Assembly: GCF_050271975.1 (NCBI RefSeq) | Contig: NZ_CP189850.1 | Span: forward strand, 2,480,001-2,544,000 | Length of the DNA: 64,000 bases | Source: Litorimonas sp947503715 | Lineage (GTDB): Bacteria > Pseudomonadota > Alphaproteobacteria > Caulobacterales > Maricaulaceae | Direction: 5' to 3' | Shown here: piece after piece, positions 27,757 to 36,926 of the stretch | Position numbering within the stretch: position 1 is the first letter of the stretch | Layout: every line of letters starts with the position of its first letter | The notes under the pieces: generated by a model | What the model saw: only the letters and a program-made list of their open reading frames with translations | What the model was told of the DNA's origin: nothing | Database searches by the model: none | Translations under genes and position numbers: made by a program

Positions 27757-28713
27757 TTAGGCCGGGATGGATTTCAGCTCCGGAACAGTGCCCACCTCCG
27801 CATTTTCCATTGGTACGGATATGAAGGTCCAGGCGTCTGGGGTCCCATAAAGCTTCATCAAAAGGTCATGGTTGAGGCCATGTCCCGGCTTCACCGTCGT
27901 CACGCGCCCGAGGATAGGCCCGCCGAGATAGAGATCACCCAGAAGGTCCAAGGCTTTGTGTCGTACAAATTCATCCTCAAACCTTAAACCTGATGGATTT
28001 AGAATCTTATCTTCGTCCACAACGATAGCATTATCATATGATCCGCCCTTTGACAGGCCTGCGGCCTGCAGAGCTGCCACTTCGTGTAATCTGGCAAATG
28101 TCCGTGCGCCCGCGATGCGCTCGCGAAAGCATCGAACATTCGGTACAATTTCCAGACGTTGACGGCCTATTGCCGCTTCTTGAAAATCAATCGTCACGTC
28201 GAGCTCTAACTGCTCACAAGGTTCAATTCGCGCAAAACTATCACCGGACGATACCTCTAGCGTCTTCAAGACCTTCACATATCGGCGCGGTGCAGGTTGA
28301 CGATGAACGCCGACTTGCTCAATCAGTTGCAAGAATGGTTCCGCAGACCCATCCAGTGCGGGCAATTCAGGCCCGTCTAATTCAATATCAAGATTATCAA
28401 TACCTGCGGCAGAAAGTGCCGCCAAAAGATGCTCAATTGTCGAAACGCATACACCGGCAGCATTGGATAAAGTCGTGCAATTCCGAACACCCGTGACAAG
28501 ATCAGGTCTAACCGGAACTACGTTGTCACGGTCTGTGATATCCGTTCGGACGAAATTCAGGCCTGATCCAACAGGTGCGGGTTTTAACGCCAATCGCGTA
28601 TGTTCACCACTATGTAGAGCAACGCTCGCTGTCAGAGCGGGGGATTTGAGGGTCGATTGCCGACGAATATGTGAGGTGGGATGGGGAGGCATGGGGATAT
28701 TCATATTGCGCAT
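27757..28713 (-). CDS. lpxC: UDP-3-O-acyl-N-acetylglucosamine deacetylase
   Basis: Zinc enzyme for the committed step of lipid A synthesis. Zinc ligands are H95 (STIEHLLAAL), H252 and D256 (VRHKALDLLGD), and the catalytic base candidate is H278 in PGHGLNH. The 318-residue protein has a short N-terminal extension; the start is supported by AAAGGA 8 nt before the ATG. It follows the ftsZ terminator, so it probably has its own promoter in the 28714-28820 interval. Confidence 0.96.
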   Translation of the reverse strand: MRNMNIPMPPHPTSHIRRQSTLKSPALTASVALHSGEHTRLALKPAPVGSGLNFVRTDITDRDNVVPVRPDLVTGVRNCTTLSNAAGVCVSTIEHLLAALSAAGIDNLDIELDGPELPALDGSAEPFLQLIEQVGVHRQPAPRRYVKVLKTLEVSSGDSFARIEPCEQLELDVTIDFQEAAIGRQRLEIVPNVRCFRERIAGARTFARLHEVAALQAAGLSKGGSYDNAIVVDEDKILNPSGLRFEDEFVRHKALDLLGDLYLGGPILGRVTTVKPGHGLNHDLLMKLYGTPDAWTFISVPMENAEVGTVPELKSIPA

Positions 28714-28820
28714 CTGAATGTCCTTTCTGTCCGTTTTATGACGAATGTTACGTTAACAAGCTATATGTGCGAACGAATTGCAACAAGAAACGCTCTATGT
28801 CGGATTGTTTCACAACATGA

Positions 28821-28853
28821 CAAAAAGGCCACCCCCATGAAAGAGGCGGCCTT
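28821..28853 (-). terminator. Terminator after ftsZ
   Basis: On the minus strand the stem AAGGCC...GGCCTT, with an inner GC-rich extension, is followed by TTTTTG. It separates ftsZ from lpxC and marks the probable end of the main division-cluster transcript. Confidence 0.75.
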
Positions 28854-28900
28854 CTTAAAGTTGCTTAATTTTTGTGCAAGCCTTGCGGCCTGACATTTCC

Positions 28901-30337
28901 CTATCGGTTTTGGCGGCGAAGGAAGCTTGGGATTTCCAACTCATCATCCTGATCATTCCCGAAAAGGTCACCCGAAGGTTTAGGGCGAGTCTCAACTTGC
29001 GGGCGCGGTGCAGGCGCAGCCTTGCGACGACCAAAGAAACCGAACGGACTACGCGCCGGGCTGGCAGGTGCCGCCTCAGGAATTGGCGCTGGGCCCGGGG
29101 CGACGGGTGCCGGTGCATAGGCGGCTGTTTCTTCAGGCTGAATTTTTGGCGGATATGGCTTCGGCGCAACATAAGGCGGCGGCGCATTCACGGCGACACG
29201 CGCTTCTTCTTCGTCAAACTCATACTCTTGATAAGCCCGACGCGCTTCCGCTTCGGCAGCAGCGGCTTCTTGTGCACGCTCATGAACACCAAGTTCAACA
29301 ACCTTTGTTGGAGCGGTAACGGGTTCAGGGCGGGCTGTCGCAAATGGAACAGGTGGCGTTGCTGACTTTTCCACGGCGTCGACGCCAGTCGCGACAACGG
29401 AAACACGGACAATGCCGTTCAGATCATGGTCGAGCGCCGACCCAACGATGATATTGGCGTTTTCATCAACTTGGTTGCGAATTAATTGTGCCGCTTCGTC
29501 AACTTCGTAAAGTGTGAGGTCGCTTCCGCCCGTAATGTTAATCAGCACGCCCTTCGCACCTTTAAGGGATACATCGTCAAGAAGCGGGTTGTTAATGGCA
29601 GACTCAGCGGCCTCTACAGCCCGACGGTCACCCGTGGCCTCACCTGTGCCCATCATGGCCTTACCCATTTCGTCCATAACTGTGCGAACATCGTTAAAGT
29701 CAAGATTTATAAGACCCGGCACAACCATCAGGTCCGTGACGCCACGAACACCGGAATGCAAGACTTCATCTGCCATCGCAAACGCATCGGACATTGTCGT
29801 TTGCTCTGTCGCAACGCGGAACAGGTTCTGGTTCGGAATTGTAATCATTGTGTCGACAGAAGCATAGAGGTTTTCAATACCTTGCTCCGCCAGCTTCATA
29901 CGGCGGGAGCCTTCGAACATGAACGGTTTCGTGACGATGCCAACAGTCAAAATACCGCGTTCGCGGGCCGCACGCGCGATCACAGGTGCAGCACCTGTTC
30001 CTGTACCACCGCCCATACCGGCGGCGACAAAGAGCATGTGCGCGCCGTCGAGATGTTCCAGAATTTCATCAAGGGATTCTTCCGCAGATTGCTCACCCAC
30101 TTCAGGGCGCATGCCAGCACCAAGGCCTTGAGTGATACCACCGCCCATTTGGACTTTACGATCTGCTGCATTGAGCGCGAGTGCTTGTGCGTCCGTATTG
30201 GCCACAACGAAATCGACACCGTCGAGACCCGCTTCGATCATGTTGTTGACGGCATTGCCGCCTGCCCCGCCGACACCGATAACGACAATACGTGGCTTGA
30301 GTTCAACAGACTCTGGAAGTGTAAAGTTAATCGGCAT
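28901..30337 (-). CDS. ftsZ: Cell division protein FtsZ
   Basis: Tubulin-like GTPase that forms the division ring. The N-terminal G-box is VIGVGGAGGNAVNNM, the tubulin signature GGGTGTG is near residue 103, and the T7-loop region NLDFNDVRTV follows. The GTPase core ends near 320; a proline/alanine-rich linker leads to the conserved C-terminal peptide ELEIPSFLRR that binds FtsA and other partners. ATG 30337 is preferred over the TTG four codons upstream; 478 residues. A perfect CtrA-type box lies about 55 bp upstream. Confidence 0.97.
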   Translation of the reverse strand: MPINFTLPESVELKPRIVVIGVGGAGGNAVNNMIEAGLDGVDFVVANTDAQALALNAADRKVQMGGGITQGLGAGMRPEVGEQSAEESLDEILEHLDGAHMLFVAAGMGGGTGTGAAPVIARAARERGILTVGIVTKPFMFEGSRRMKLAEQGIENLYASVDTMITIPNQNLFRVATEQTTMSDAFAMADEVLHSGVRGVTDLMVVPGLINLDFNDVRTVMDEMGKAMMGTGEATGDRRAVEAAESAINNPLLDDVSLKGAKGVLINITGGSDLTLYEVDEAAQLIRNQVDENANIIVGSALDHDLNGIVRVSVVATGVDAVEKSATPPVPFATARPEPVTAPTKVVELGVHERAQEAAAAEAEARRAYQEYEFDEEEARVAVNAPPPYVAPKPYPPKIQPEETAAYAPAPVAPGPAPIPEAAPASPARSPFGFFGRRKAAPAPRPQVETRPKPSGDLFGNDQDDELEIPSFLRRQNR

Positions 30338-30392
30338 GGCGGCACCCAAATTATGGTCAATGATGTGTGAATCGGACCATCGCGGGAAAGGT

Positions 30393-30407
30393 TTAAGAGC
30401 TTGTTAA
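30393..30407. promoter_or_regulatory. CtrA-type box upstream of ftsZ
   Basis: A perfect TTAA-N7-TTAA (spacer GAGCTTG) in the 97 bp between ftsA and ftsZ, followed by a further TTAA at 30413. This is the consensus for the cell-cycle regulator CtrA; in Caulobacter, CtrA binds at the ftsZ promoter. Here it suggests a dedicated, cell-cycle-controlled ftsZ promoter. Occupancy is inference. Confidence 0.65.
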
Positions 30408-30434
30408 CCGCGTTAACTTTTAGCGCAGTTTGGC

Positions 30435-31706
30435 CTAAAAATTCTCACGAAGCCACTGAACGGACCGCCCGAGCGCGTTGCCGGTATAGCGCTGCGTCCG
30501 GATACGACGCCCCGAGAGGTCGGGCGGGCCGGTGACAACTTCGGGCCGGTCATCGAAAACATTCTTGAGAAGCCCCGTCGCAACGGCGAAATCCGGCTGG
30601 CTTAATTCTTCGGACAATCCGAACACGCCATGCGGATGACCGATGCGGACGCGCTTGCCGAGAACATGTGTGGCAAGTTCGCGGATACCGTTCAGATGCG
30701 CCCCTCCCCCCGTCAGGACGACTTGCCGTCCTGAATAGGTTTCGAGGCCCGCTTTGTGGATCCGCTCCCGCAATAACTCCAAAGTCTCCTCGACCCGTGA
30801 CCGAATAATATTTGTGACGAGGGAACGCGGTTCGTGATGCAACTCGTCCTGCGCCGCAATCGGTGGGCAAGGAACCTGGTGATGGTCATCATTTGCCCCG
30901 TGCAGACAGGAGCCGTAAATCATCTTGATCCGTTCCGCCGCCTCAAAAGGAGTGGAGAGTCCTCGTGCGAGATCGGACGTAATATTCCGTCCACCGACAC
31001 TTAGCGCGTCGACATGGACCAGCGTATTATCACGGAACACGGCGGCAGAGGTAATGCCCGACCCGAGATCAATGAGAGTCACGCCGAGGTCACGCTCATC
31101 TTCTGTCAGGACCGACAGGGCCGCCGCATAAGGACTAACCGTCACAGACCGGATGGTCAGATGACAGCGTTCAATACAGTGTGCGAGGTTTCGCAAGGGG
31201 CCGATACCTGCCATGATGAAGTGCATATCCACGCCCAGCTTTTGACCATACATACCACGTGGATCCCGAATGCCGTCCTCATCATCGACCTGCCAGTTCA
31301 ATGGGATCGCATGAAGGATTGCGTTTTCAGCTTGATCCAAGCCCGACATGGACGAATTTAGGACACGTTTCAGATCACGGTCGGCGACAGCGCCGCTCGC
31401 AAATTCAGTCTGTACCGTCATATGCTTCGATCGCAGGGACCGCAGGGCCACATTCACGCAGACATCCTGTACCGTAACACCTGCTGCACGTTCCGCTTTT
31501 TCAACAGCAGACCGAATACCGATTTCAGCCGCTTCAAGGTCGACAACTGCGCCGCCTTTTAACCCAGCAGACACACCAAAGCCCGACCCGATAAGACGCA
31601 CACCCAATCCGGGTTCTTCGCGCCCAATCAGGCACACGACTTTGTTCGACCCAATGTCGAGAACGCAGACCGTTTCCGGTTGTCTTTTCGTGGGTCCCCC
31701 AAACAC
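30435..31706 (-). CDS. ftsA: Cell division protein FtsA
   Basis: Actin-like ATPase that anchors FtsZ to the membrane. The phosphate-1 loop LDIGSNKVVCLIG, phosphate-2 VTLIDLGSGITSAAVF and adenosine-type VLTGGGAHLNGI motifs are present, with a C-terminal basic/hydrophobic end (SVQWLRENF) that can act as the amphipathic membrane helix. 423 residues. It starts with GTG and lies 2 bp after ftsQ. Confidence 0.95.
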   Translation of the reverse strand: MFGGPTKRQPETVCVLDIGSNKVVCLIGREEPGLGVRLIGSGFGVSAGLKGGAVVDLEAAEIGIRSAVEKAERAAGVTVQDVCVNVALRSLRSKHMTVQTEFASGAVADRDLKRVLNSSMSGLDQAENAILHAIPLNWQVDDEDGIRDPRGMYGQKLGVDMHFIMAGIGPLRNLAHCIERCHLTIRSVTVSPYAAALSVLTEDERDLGVTLIDLGSGITSAAVFRDNTLVHVDALSVGGRNITSDLARGLSTPFEAAERIKMIYGSCLHGANDDHHQVPCPPIAAQDELHHEPRSLVTNIIRSRVEETLELLRERIHKAGLETYSGRQVVLTGGGAHLNGIRELATHVLGKRVRIGHPHGVFGLSEELSQPDFAVATGLLKNVFDDRPEVVTGPPDLSGRRIRTQRYTGNALGRSVQWLRENF

Positions 31707-31708
31707 GT

Positions 31709-32596
31709 TTAGGAGGACTGCGCTTCGGCTTCAGGCTTGGCCAGCAAGCCAATGCGATCCTTTAGACGCATATCAATCGTGCCGACTTCACGTGACAAAA
31801 TGAAAGTCTCGCGATCCAGAGCGACAAGGCGTGAGAGCGCGGTTTCGATCTCGGTTTCCGGCAAGCGAACAACCGTCGCGTTCTTCATATGCAGATCCCA
31901 TCTACCTGAGGGGAAACGCACGAGACTTTCGACACGGGTCCAGATACCGTCATGCGGCTGTATAAGAGCTTCAATTGTTTTGACTTCGGCAGGTGCCGCT
32001 TTTCCGACATAAGTTTTCAAACCCGTCGGAACGGACGCAACTTGAGAAACGGGAACAATCGCCTCACCGGAATCCGAGAGCAGGTGCAACTGCCCCTCAT
32101 CCTGCCAGAGCGCATAGGGAGTTGTTTCAACGACCTGTACGACAATCCGGTTCGGCCAGAGACGGCGCACAACGGCACGGTCAACCCAAGGCAGGCTTTC
32201 CGTGCGGGCACGGGCGGCCTCAAGGTCTACGCCAAAGAAATAGCTGCCGCGATTGATCTGCACCGCGGTGCGGATATCGCGTTCGTTCAAACGCCCCTCG
32301 CCCATCACATCAACTTGCTCAACCACGAACCCCATCGCCATCAGGCGTTCGATTTTCCAGTCATTCGTGTTTTTCTTGATGGCGGGCAGAAATCCACCGA
32401 GCCAGAGCGCGATAAAGATCAGAACAAGAAATGTTCCAATCACGCGTATCAGAAAGCGCATCATCGCTTTGGGAGAATGTTTCGCGGCGCGCACTTTCGC
32501 GGCCATCCAGTTCTGCGATCCGCGCAAGCCCGGCTTGAGCGGGCTCACGCGCCGCATCGTGGCGAATTTAGAATTTCCTTTGCTCACCTTGGCCAT
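31709..32596 (-). CDS. ftsQ: Cell division protein FtsQ
   Basis: Bitopic divisome protein linking early and late division proteins. About 45 basic cytoplasmic residues precede one membrane segment (FLIRVIGTFLVLIFIALWLGG, shown here in part), then a POTRA domain (VEQVDVMGEGRLNERDI, about 93-160) and the FtsQ beta domain (RLWPNRIVVQVVE, WDLHMKNATVVRLPE). 295 residues. Its start overlaps the ddl end by 13 bp. Confidence 0.93.
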   Translation of the reverse strand: MAKVSKGNSKFATMRRVSPLKPGLRGSQNWMAAKVRAAKHSPKAMMRFLIRVIGTFLVLIFIALWLGGFLPAIKKNTNDWKIERLMAMGFVVEQVDVMGEGRLNERDIRTAVQINRGSYFFGVDLEAARARTESLPWVDRAVVRRLWPNRIVVQVVETTPYALWQDEGQLHLLSDSGEAIVPVSQVASVPTGLKTYVGKAAPAEVKTIEALIQPHDGIWTRVESLVRFPSGRWDLHMKNATVVRLPETEIETALSRLVALDRETFILSREVGTIDMRLKDRIGLLAKPEAEAQSS

Positions 32597-33519
32597 GAAG
32601 CGTCCTCAACCATCCAGCGACAAAGCTGGTCAAAATCGATCCCGACATGGGCGGCCTGTTCAGGCACGAGCGATGTCGGGGTCATTCCGGGTTGAGTATT
32701 CACTTCAAGCATTACGATTTTGTTTACCACATTGGCCGGCGTGCAATTTTCATCATTAAATCTGAAATCCGCGCGGGAAACACCGCGACAGCCGAGGGCT
32801 TTATGCGCTTTTGCGGCCCAATTGAGACAAAGGTCCGTCACATAGTCCGCTAGGTCAGCAGGACATTGGTGAGTCGCGGCGTCTTCCCCATATTTGGCAT
32901 CATAGTCATACCAACCATTTTCCGATTCTGCGGCAATTATCTCAGTGACGCAAATCGCTTCGCCGTCTTTGACCGCAACGGTGAGTTCGCGTCCGGGGAT
33001 GTAGCTTTCAACGACAACCTGCTCCCCCATTTCGATATCGGCTCTGATCGCGGCGCGATGGTTATCCTGTTCCCCGTGGATGATATAAACAGATTTAGAA
33101 GACCCCTGCCCGTTGGGTTTCACGACATAAGGTGTGGCAATAGGATGGGCTTCGGCAACTTCAAGACGGTCAAACAATCCACCCCCCGGCACCGTAATCC
33201 CAACGGATTTCAAGACATGTTTCGCGCGGTGTTTATCCATAGCCAGCGCCGACGCCATGACTCCGGAATGTGTGTAAGGTTTGCCATACATATCCAACAC
33301 ACCCTGAACACGGCCATCCTCGCCCCAATCTCCGTGGAGGGCGTTGAAGACAACATCGGGATCGGCGAATTTAAGCTGCTCCCAAAGGGCATGAGTGACG
33401 TCGATTTCTGTGACATCATAGCCACAATTGCGCAGTGCAATCGCACAAGAGGTTCCGGAGACAAGTGAGACCTCGCGTTCAGAAGACAAGCCTCCCATCA
33501 GGACAGCAACCTTTAACAT
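32584..33519 (-). CDS. ddl: D-alanine--D-alanine ligase
   Basis: ATP-grasp enzyme making the D-Ala-D-Ala dipeptide for peptidoglycan. The N-terminus MLKVAVLMGGLSSEREVSL fixes the start at 33519, overlapping the murB stop by 7 bp. ATP-grasp features are PYVVKPNGQGSS, the catalytic-loop region RELTVAVKDGEAICVTEI and the Mg-binding end MLEVNTQPGMTPTSL. 311 residues. Its substrate is supplied by Alr at 62.5 kb; its product goes to MurF. Confidence 0.97.
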   Translation of the reverse strand: MLKVAVLMGGLSSEREVSLVSGTSCAIALRNCGYDVTEIDVTHALWEQLKFADPDVVFNALHGDWGEDGRVQGVLDMYGKPYTHSGVMASALAMDKHRAKHVLKSVGITVPGGGLFDRLEVAEAHPIATPYVVKPNGQGSSKSVYIIHGEQDNHRAAIRADIEMGEQVVVESYIPGRELTVAVKDGEAICVTEIIAAESENGWYDYDAKYGEDAATHQCPADLADYVTDLCLNWAAKAHKALGCRGVSRADFRFNDENCTPANVVNKIVMLEVNTQPGMTPTSLVPEQAAHVGIDFDQLCRWMVEDASWPR

Positions 33520-34412
33520 GCCCGTTCTCCAATCCTTCGGACTTCCCAGTTCAGCTCCACACCTTGCGTTTCCAAAACCTTCGCCCGCACGGTCTCGCCT
33601 AAAGTTTCCAAATCCGCTGCGCTCGCGCAATCCGCATTGATCATGAAGTTACAATGTTGTTCGCTCATCTGCGCACCGCCAACGCGCAGCCCGCGACAAC
33701 CCGCGGCGTCTATCAGTTTCCAAGAGGAGTATCCCTCGGGATTTTTGAATGTAGAGCCGCCCGTCTTCTCGCGAATAGGCTGACTGCTCTCCCGCTTCGC
33801 GGTGATCTCGTCCATGCGCGCTAGAATATTTTCGGGGGTGTCGGACGTGCCTTCAAACACAGCTTCCGTAAAAATCAGGTCGCCCGGCGCACCGCATTGG
33901 CGATAGCTATAGTTCATCTCCGCAAGATCCATAACCTGCCGCCGCCCGGTTCGGTCGAGCGCGACGGCACTGACCAATACGTCCTGCGTCTCAGAACCGT
34001 AACATCCCGCATTCATACGCAACGCCCCGCCAATTGTGCCCGGAACGCCCGCGTAAAATTCGAGTCCGGCAATGCCCGCTATCGCCGCTTTCTTGGCGAC
34101 CGTTTTGTCAAGCGCAGCCGTTCCCGCCGTAACTCGCAAACCTTTTGTTTCGACATTTCCAAAGGTAGGTCCCAAACGAATGACGACACCTTTGACGCCC
34201 CCGTCCCGCACCAATGTGTTGGACGCCACGCCCAAGACCTGCACAGGAATATCATCGGGCGTAGAGCTCAAAAAATGCGCGAGGTCGGCTTCATCCTTCG
34301 GCATAAACAGCGCTTCGGCAGCCCCGCCGACCCGCAACCATGTGAAGGGGGCGAGCGGAACATCCGCGCGAAGGCTTCCTCGGACTTCAGGTAAGCGGTC
34401 TAAAAGGCTCAC
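33513..34412 (-). CDS. murB: UDP-N-acetylenolpyruvoylglucosamine reductase
   Basis: FAD-dependent reductase giving UDP-MurNAc. FAD-binding elements are FTWLRVGGAAE, LGVASNTLVRDGG and YAGVPGTIGGALRMNAGCYG; the C-terminal part has GGSTFKNPEG with the catalytic Ser region. 299 residues, typical of the type without a long insertion. Its ATG overlaps the murC end by 4 bp. Confidence 0.96.
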   Translation of the reverse strand: MSLLDRLPEVRGSLRADVPLAPFTWLRVGGAAEALFMPKDEADLAHFLSSTPDDIPVQVLGVASNTLVRDGGVKGVVIRLGPTFGNVETKGLRVTAGTAALDKTVAKKAAIAGIAGLEFYAGVPGTIGGALRMNAGCYGSETQDVLVSAVALDRTGRRQVMDLAEMNYSYRQCGAPGDLIFTEAVFEGTSDTPENILARMDEITAKRESSQPIREKTGGSTFKNPEGYSSWKLIDAAGCRGLRVGGAQMSEQHCNFMINADCASAADLETLGETVRAKVLETQGVELNWEVRRIGERAC

Positions 34413-35839
34413 AGCTTAGCCAAGTTATCCGACAATTCCGCCGCCCAATATGTGATGTCGCCCGCGCCGAGACAGACGATGAGATCGCCCTCTTCCAGAT
34501 GCGGGTGGAGGTCTTTTGCTAATGTCGCTTTAGACGTCAGACCGACATCGCGGTGACCGTGACTTCTCAGGGATTCGGCTAAGGCCGGCGAACTAATCCC
34601 CTCAATCGGTTGCTCACCCGCCGCATAAACGTCCGCGAGATAAACATTATCCGCATCATTAAAACAGGTCGAAAAGTCTTCGAACAAATCACGCAAGCGG
34701 GAATAGCGATGTGGTTGCATGACGGCGTGGACTTTGCCTTTTGCAACCTGACGGGCGGCTTGTAAGACGGCGGCAATTTCGACGGGGTGATGACCGTAAT
34801 CATCAATGATAGTGACACCGTTCCACTCTCCAACATGTGTAAAGCGGCGTTTCACCCCTGCAAAACTCTCTAACCCCGCACGAACTTTCTCTACGCCCAA
34901 GCCGAGTTCGCGGGAGACGGCAATCGCGGAGAGGACATTCTGCGCATTATGTTTGCCCGCCATGGGGAGAAACAAATCAGGCCAGCGATCTTCTTCACCG
35001 TCCGGCCCACGGAAGACGACATCAAAACGTGAACCTGTGGCTTCCAAGCGCAAATTCTCTGCGCGGACATCTGCCTGTGGGTTGAACCCATAAGTGATAA
35101 CACGACGGTCACTGATACGCGAGACGAGCGCCTGTACTTCGGGATGGTCAATGCAGAGAACGGCAAACCCGTAGAATGGGAGATTCTCAACGAATTGATC
35201 AAAGGCAGCGCGGAGTGTGTCGAACTCGCCGTAATGTTCCATATGTTCGGGGTCGATATTTGTCACGACGGCCACGGTGGGGAGCAGTTTCAGGAACGTC
35301 CCGTCACTCTCATCCGCCTCGACTACCATCCAATCGCCCAATCCCAATTTCGCATTGGATGCATAGGCGTTGATGATCCCTCCATTGATAACAGTCGGGT
35401 CGAGATCGCCGCCTTCCAGCAGCGCAGCAATCATCGTCGTCGTCGTCGTCTTGCCATGCGTGCCGCCGACAGCAACGGTCCACTTCAGGCGCATTAACTC
35501 GGCCAGCATTTCGGCCCGTCGCACAACGGGAATGGCGCGGGCGCGGGCTTCCATCAATTCGGGATTATCGGCTTTGATAGCAGAGGACATGACAATTGCC
35601 CCTGCCCCGTGAACCTGTTCGGCTTTCTGGCCGATGAAAATCGTCGCGCCGAGCCGTTTGAGCCGTTCCGTATTGATACTCTCCCGCGCATCAGAGCCCT
35701 GAACCTGATAGCCCAAATTGAGCATGACCTCCGCGATGCCGGACATACCAATGCCGCCAATGCCGACAAAATGTATCGGGCCGAGATCGAATGGGACCTT
35801 GGTGGCCAGAGCCGCCTGCTTCAAATTTGTATCGGGCAT
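34409..35839 (-). CDS. murC: UDP-N-acetylmuramate--L-alanine ligase
   Basis: Adds L-Ala to UDP-MurNAc. The substrate loop IHFVGIGGIGMSG is close to the N-terminus, the ATP loop GGTHGKTTTTTM is near residue 115, and the C-terminal domain has DDYGHHPVEIAA and QPHRYSRL. ATG 35839 was chosen over far-upstream starts because AGGA lies 5 nt before it and the family N-terminus begins there; 476 residues. It begins 7 bp after murG. Confidence 0.96.
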   Translation of the reverse strand: MPDTNLKQAALATKVPFDLGPIHFVGIGGIGMSGIAEVMLNLGYQVQGSDARESINTERLKRLGATIFIGQKAEQVHGAGAIVMSSAIKADNPELMEARARAIPVVRRAEMLAELMRLKWTVAVGGTHGKTTTTTMIAALLEGGDLDPTVINGGIINAYASNAKLGLGDWMVVEADESDGTFLKLLPTVAVVTNIDPEHMEHYGEFDTLRAAFDQFVENLPFYGFAVLCIDHPEVQALVSRISDRRVITYGFNPQADVRAENLRLEATGSRFDVVFRGPDGEEDRWPDLFLPMAGKHNAQNVLSAIAVSRELGLGVEKVRAGLESFAGVKRRFTHVGEWNGVTIIDDYGHHPVEIAAVLQAARQVAKGKVHAVMQPHRYSRLRDLFEDFSTCFNDADNVYLADVYAAGEQPIEGISSPALAESLRSHGHRDVGLTSKATLAKDLHPHLEEGDLIVCLGAGDITYWAAELSDNLAKL

Positions 35840-35846
35840 TTTAGTC

Positions 35847-36926
35847 CTAATTGACGGCGCGGATGACCAGCTGTGCAAGATCGTGGGCCGCATTCGGACG
35901 CCCGAGGGTACGGGCAGAAGCGGCGGCGGAGTTAAGCCAGTTCGAATCATTTAATCGGTCCTGCAAAATATCGGTGACAGCCTTTGGCGTAAACTCCGAT
36001 TCGGGCAGAATATCGGCAGCGCCAAGGCGCTCCAGTGACCTTGCATTGGCGGTCTGATGATCATCCATCGCAATGGCGAGCGGGATAAGGAGGGACGGTT
36101 TTCCCATTAGCGCGATTTCCGAAACGGAAGATGCGCCTGCCCGTGCAATAACAAAATGCGCGGCGGCGAGGTGGGTTTCGATGTTGGAGAAGAAGGTTTC
36201 GCAGTTATAAGAAACCCAAAAAGTATTATACGCGCGTCGGGCGTTCAGTATCTCGTCAGATGTGACTTGTTGAGTTACATGCAACTGCTCTCTCAATTCA
36301 ATCGGGAGAGAACAAATAGCTTTCGGTAACACTTTTGACAAACTACGCGCACCTAGACTGCCCCCAACTATCAGTAAGTTTATTTTGCTTATCGGAGCTT
36401 CATATTTTTCCGGAACCGCCTGAACAATCTGCTCACGCAGCGGATTACCGAGACAGATAACATTGGCCTTGGGATGAACACGGGCGAGGTCCTCGAAACC
36501 GGAGACGACGTGTTTCGCCTTGGCCGCAAAGACCCGATTGACCCGTCCCAGTACCGCATTTTGCTCATGCAGAATGGTGGGCAATTTCAATGACTGTGCG
36601 GCGCGCATAGCTGGGAATGCGGGATAGCCGCCAAAACCAACGACCACGTCCGGCTTCCAGTCGCGAATAAAGGCTTTGGCTTGTCGTACACCTTTGGCAA
36701 GTTGCAACACGCCACCTACGGCCTTGATTGGTCGGCGCGGAGAAATGGAGGCGGCTTGAACTTCAATTATGGGATCAGCGGGAATGCGCGTGCTGTGCCT
36801 TCGCCCTCGCGCATCCGTCATCATCGCGATATCCCAGCCCTCGGCCTTCAGGATTTCGGCAAGGGCTTGCGCGGGAAACATATGTCCGCCCGTCCCGCCG
36901 GCCGCGAGCAACAACCTACCGGCCAT
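35847..36926 (-). CDS. murG: Lipid II synthase MurG
   Basis: GT28 glycosyltransferase at the inner face of the membrane that adds GlcNAc to lipid I. The N-terminal glycine-rich loop LLAAGGTGGHMFPA, the acceptor-side GFGGYPAFPAM and the donor-site motifs LLIVGGSLGAR and ARAGASSVSEIALMG are present. 359 residues. The middle segment (about 190-250) is more A/T-rich at DNA level than the rest of the cluster. It overlaps ftsW by 11 bp. Confidence 0.96.
   Translation of the reverse strand: MAGRLLLAAGGTGGHMFPAQALAEILKAEGWDIAMMTDARGRRHSTRIPADPIIEVQAASISPRRPIKAVGGVLQLAKGVRQAKAFIRDWKPDVVVGFGGYPAFPAMRAAQSLKLPTILHEQNAVLGRVNRVFAAKAKHVVSGFEDLARVHPKANVICLGNPLREQIVQAVPEKYEAPISKINLLIVGGSLGARSLSKVLPKAICSLPIELREQLHVTQQVTSDEILNARRAYNTFWVSYNCETFFSNIETHLAAAHFVIARAGASSVSEIALMGKPSLLIPLAIAMDDHQTANARSLERLGAADILPESEFTPKAVTDILQDRLNDSNWLNSAAASARTLGRPNAAHDLAQLVIRAVN

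Noticed and set aside
29486..30370. Long open frame (about 294 codons) on the plus strand across ftsZ
   Set aside because: It is antisense to the well-supported ftsZ, its product is Cys/His/Arg-rich without any family pattern, and no RBS is seen.
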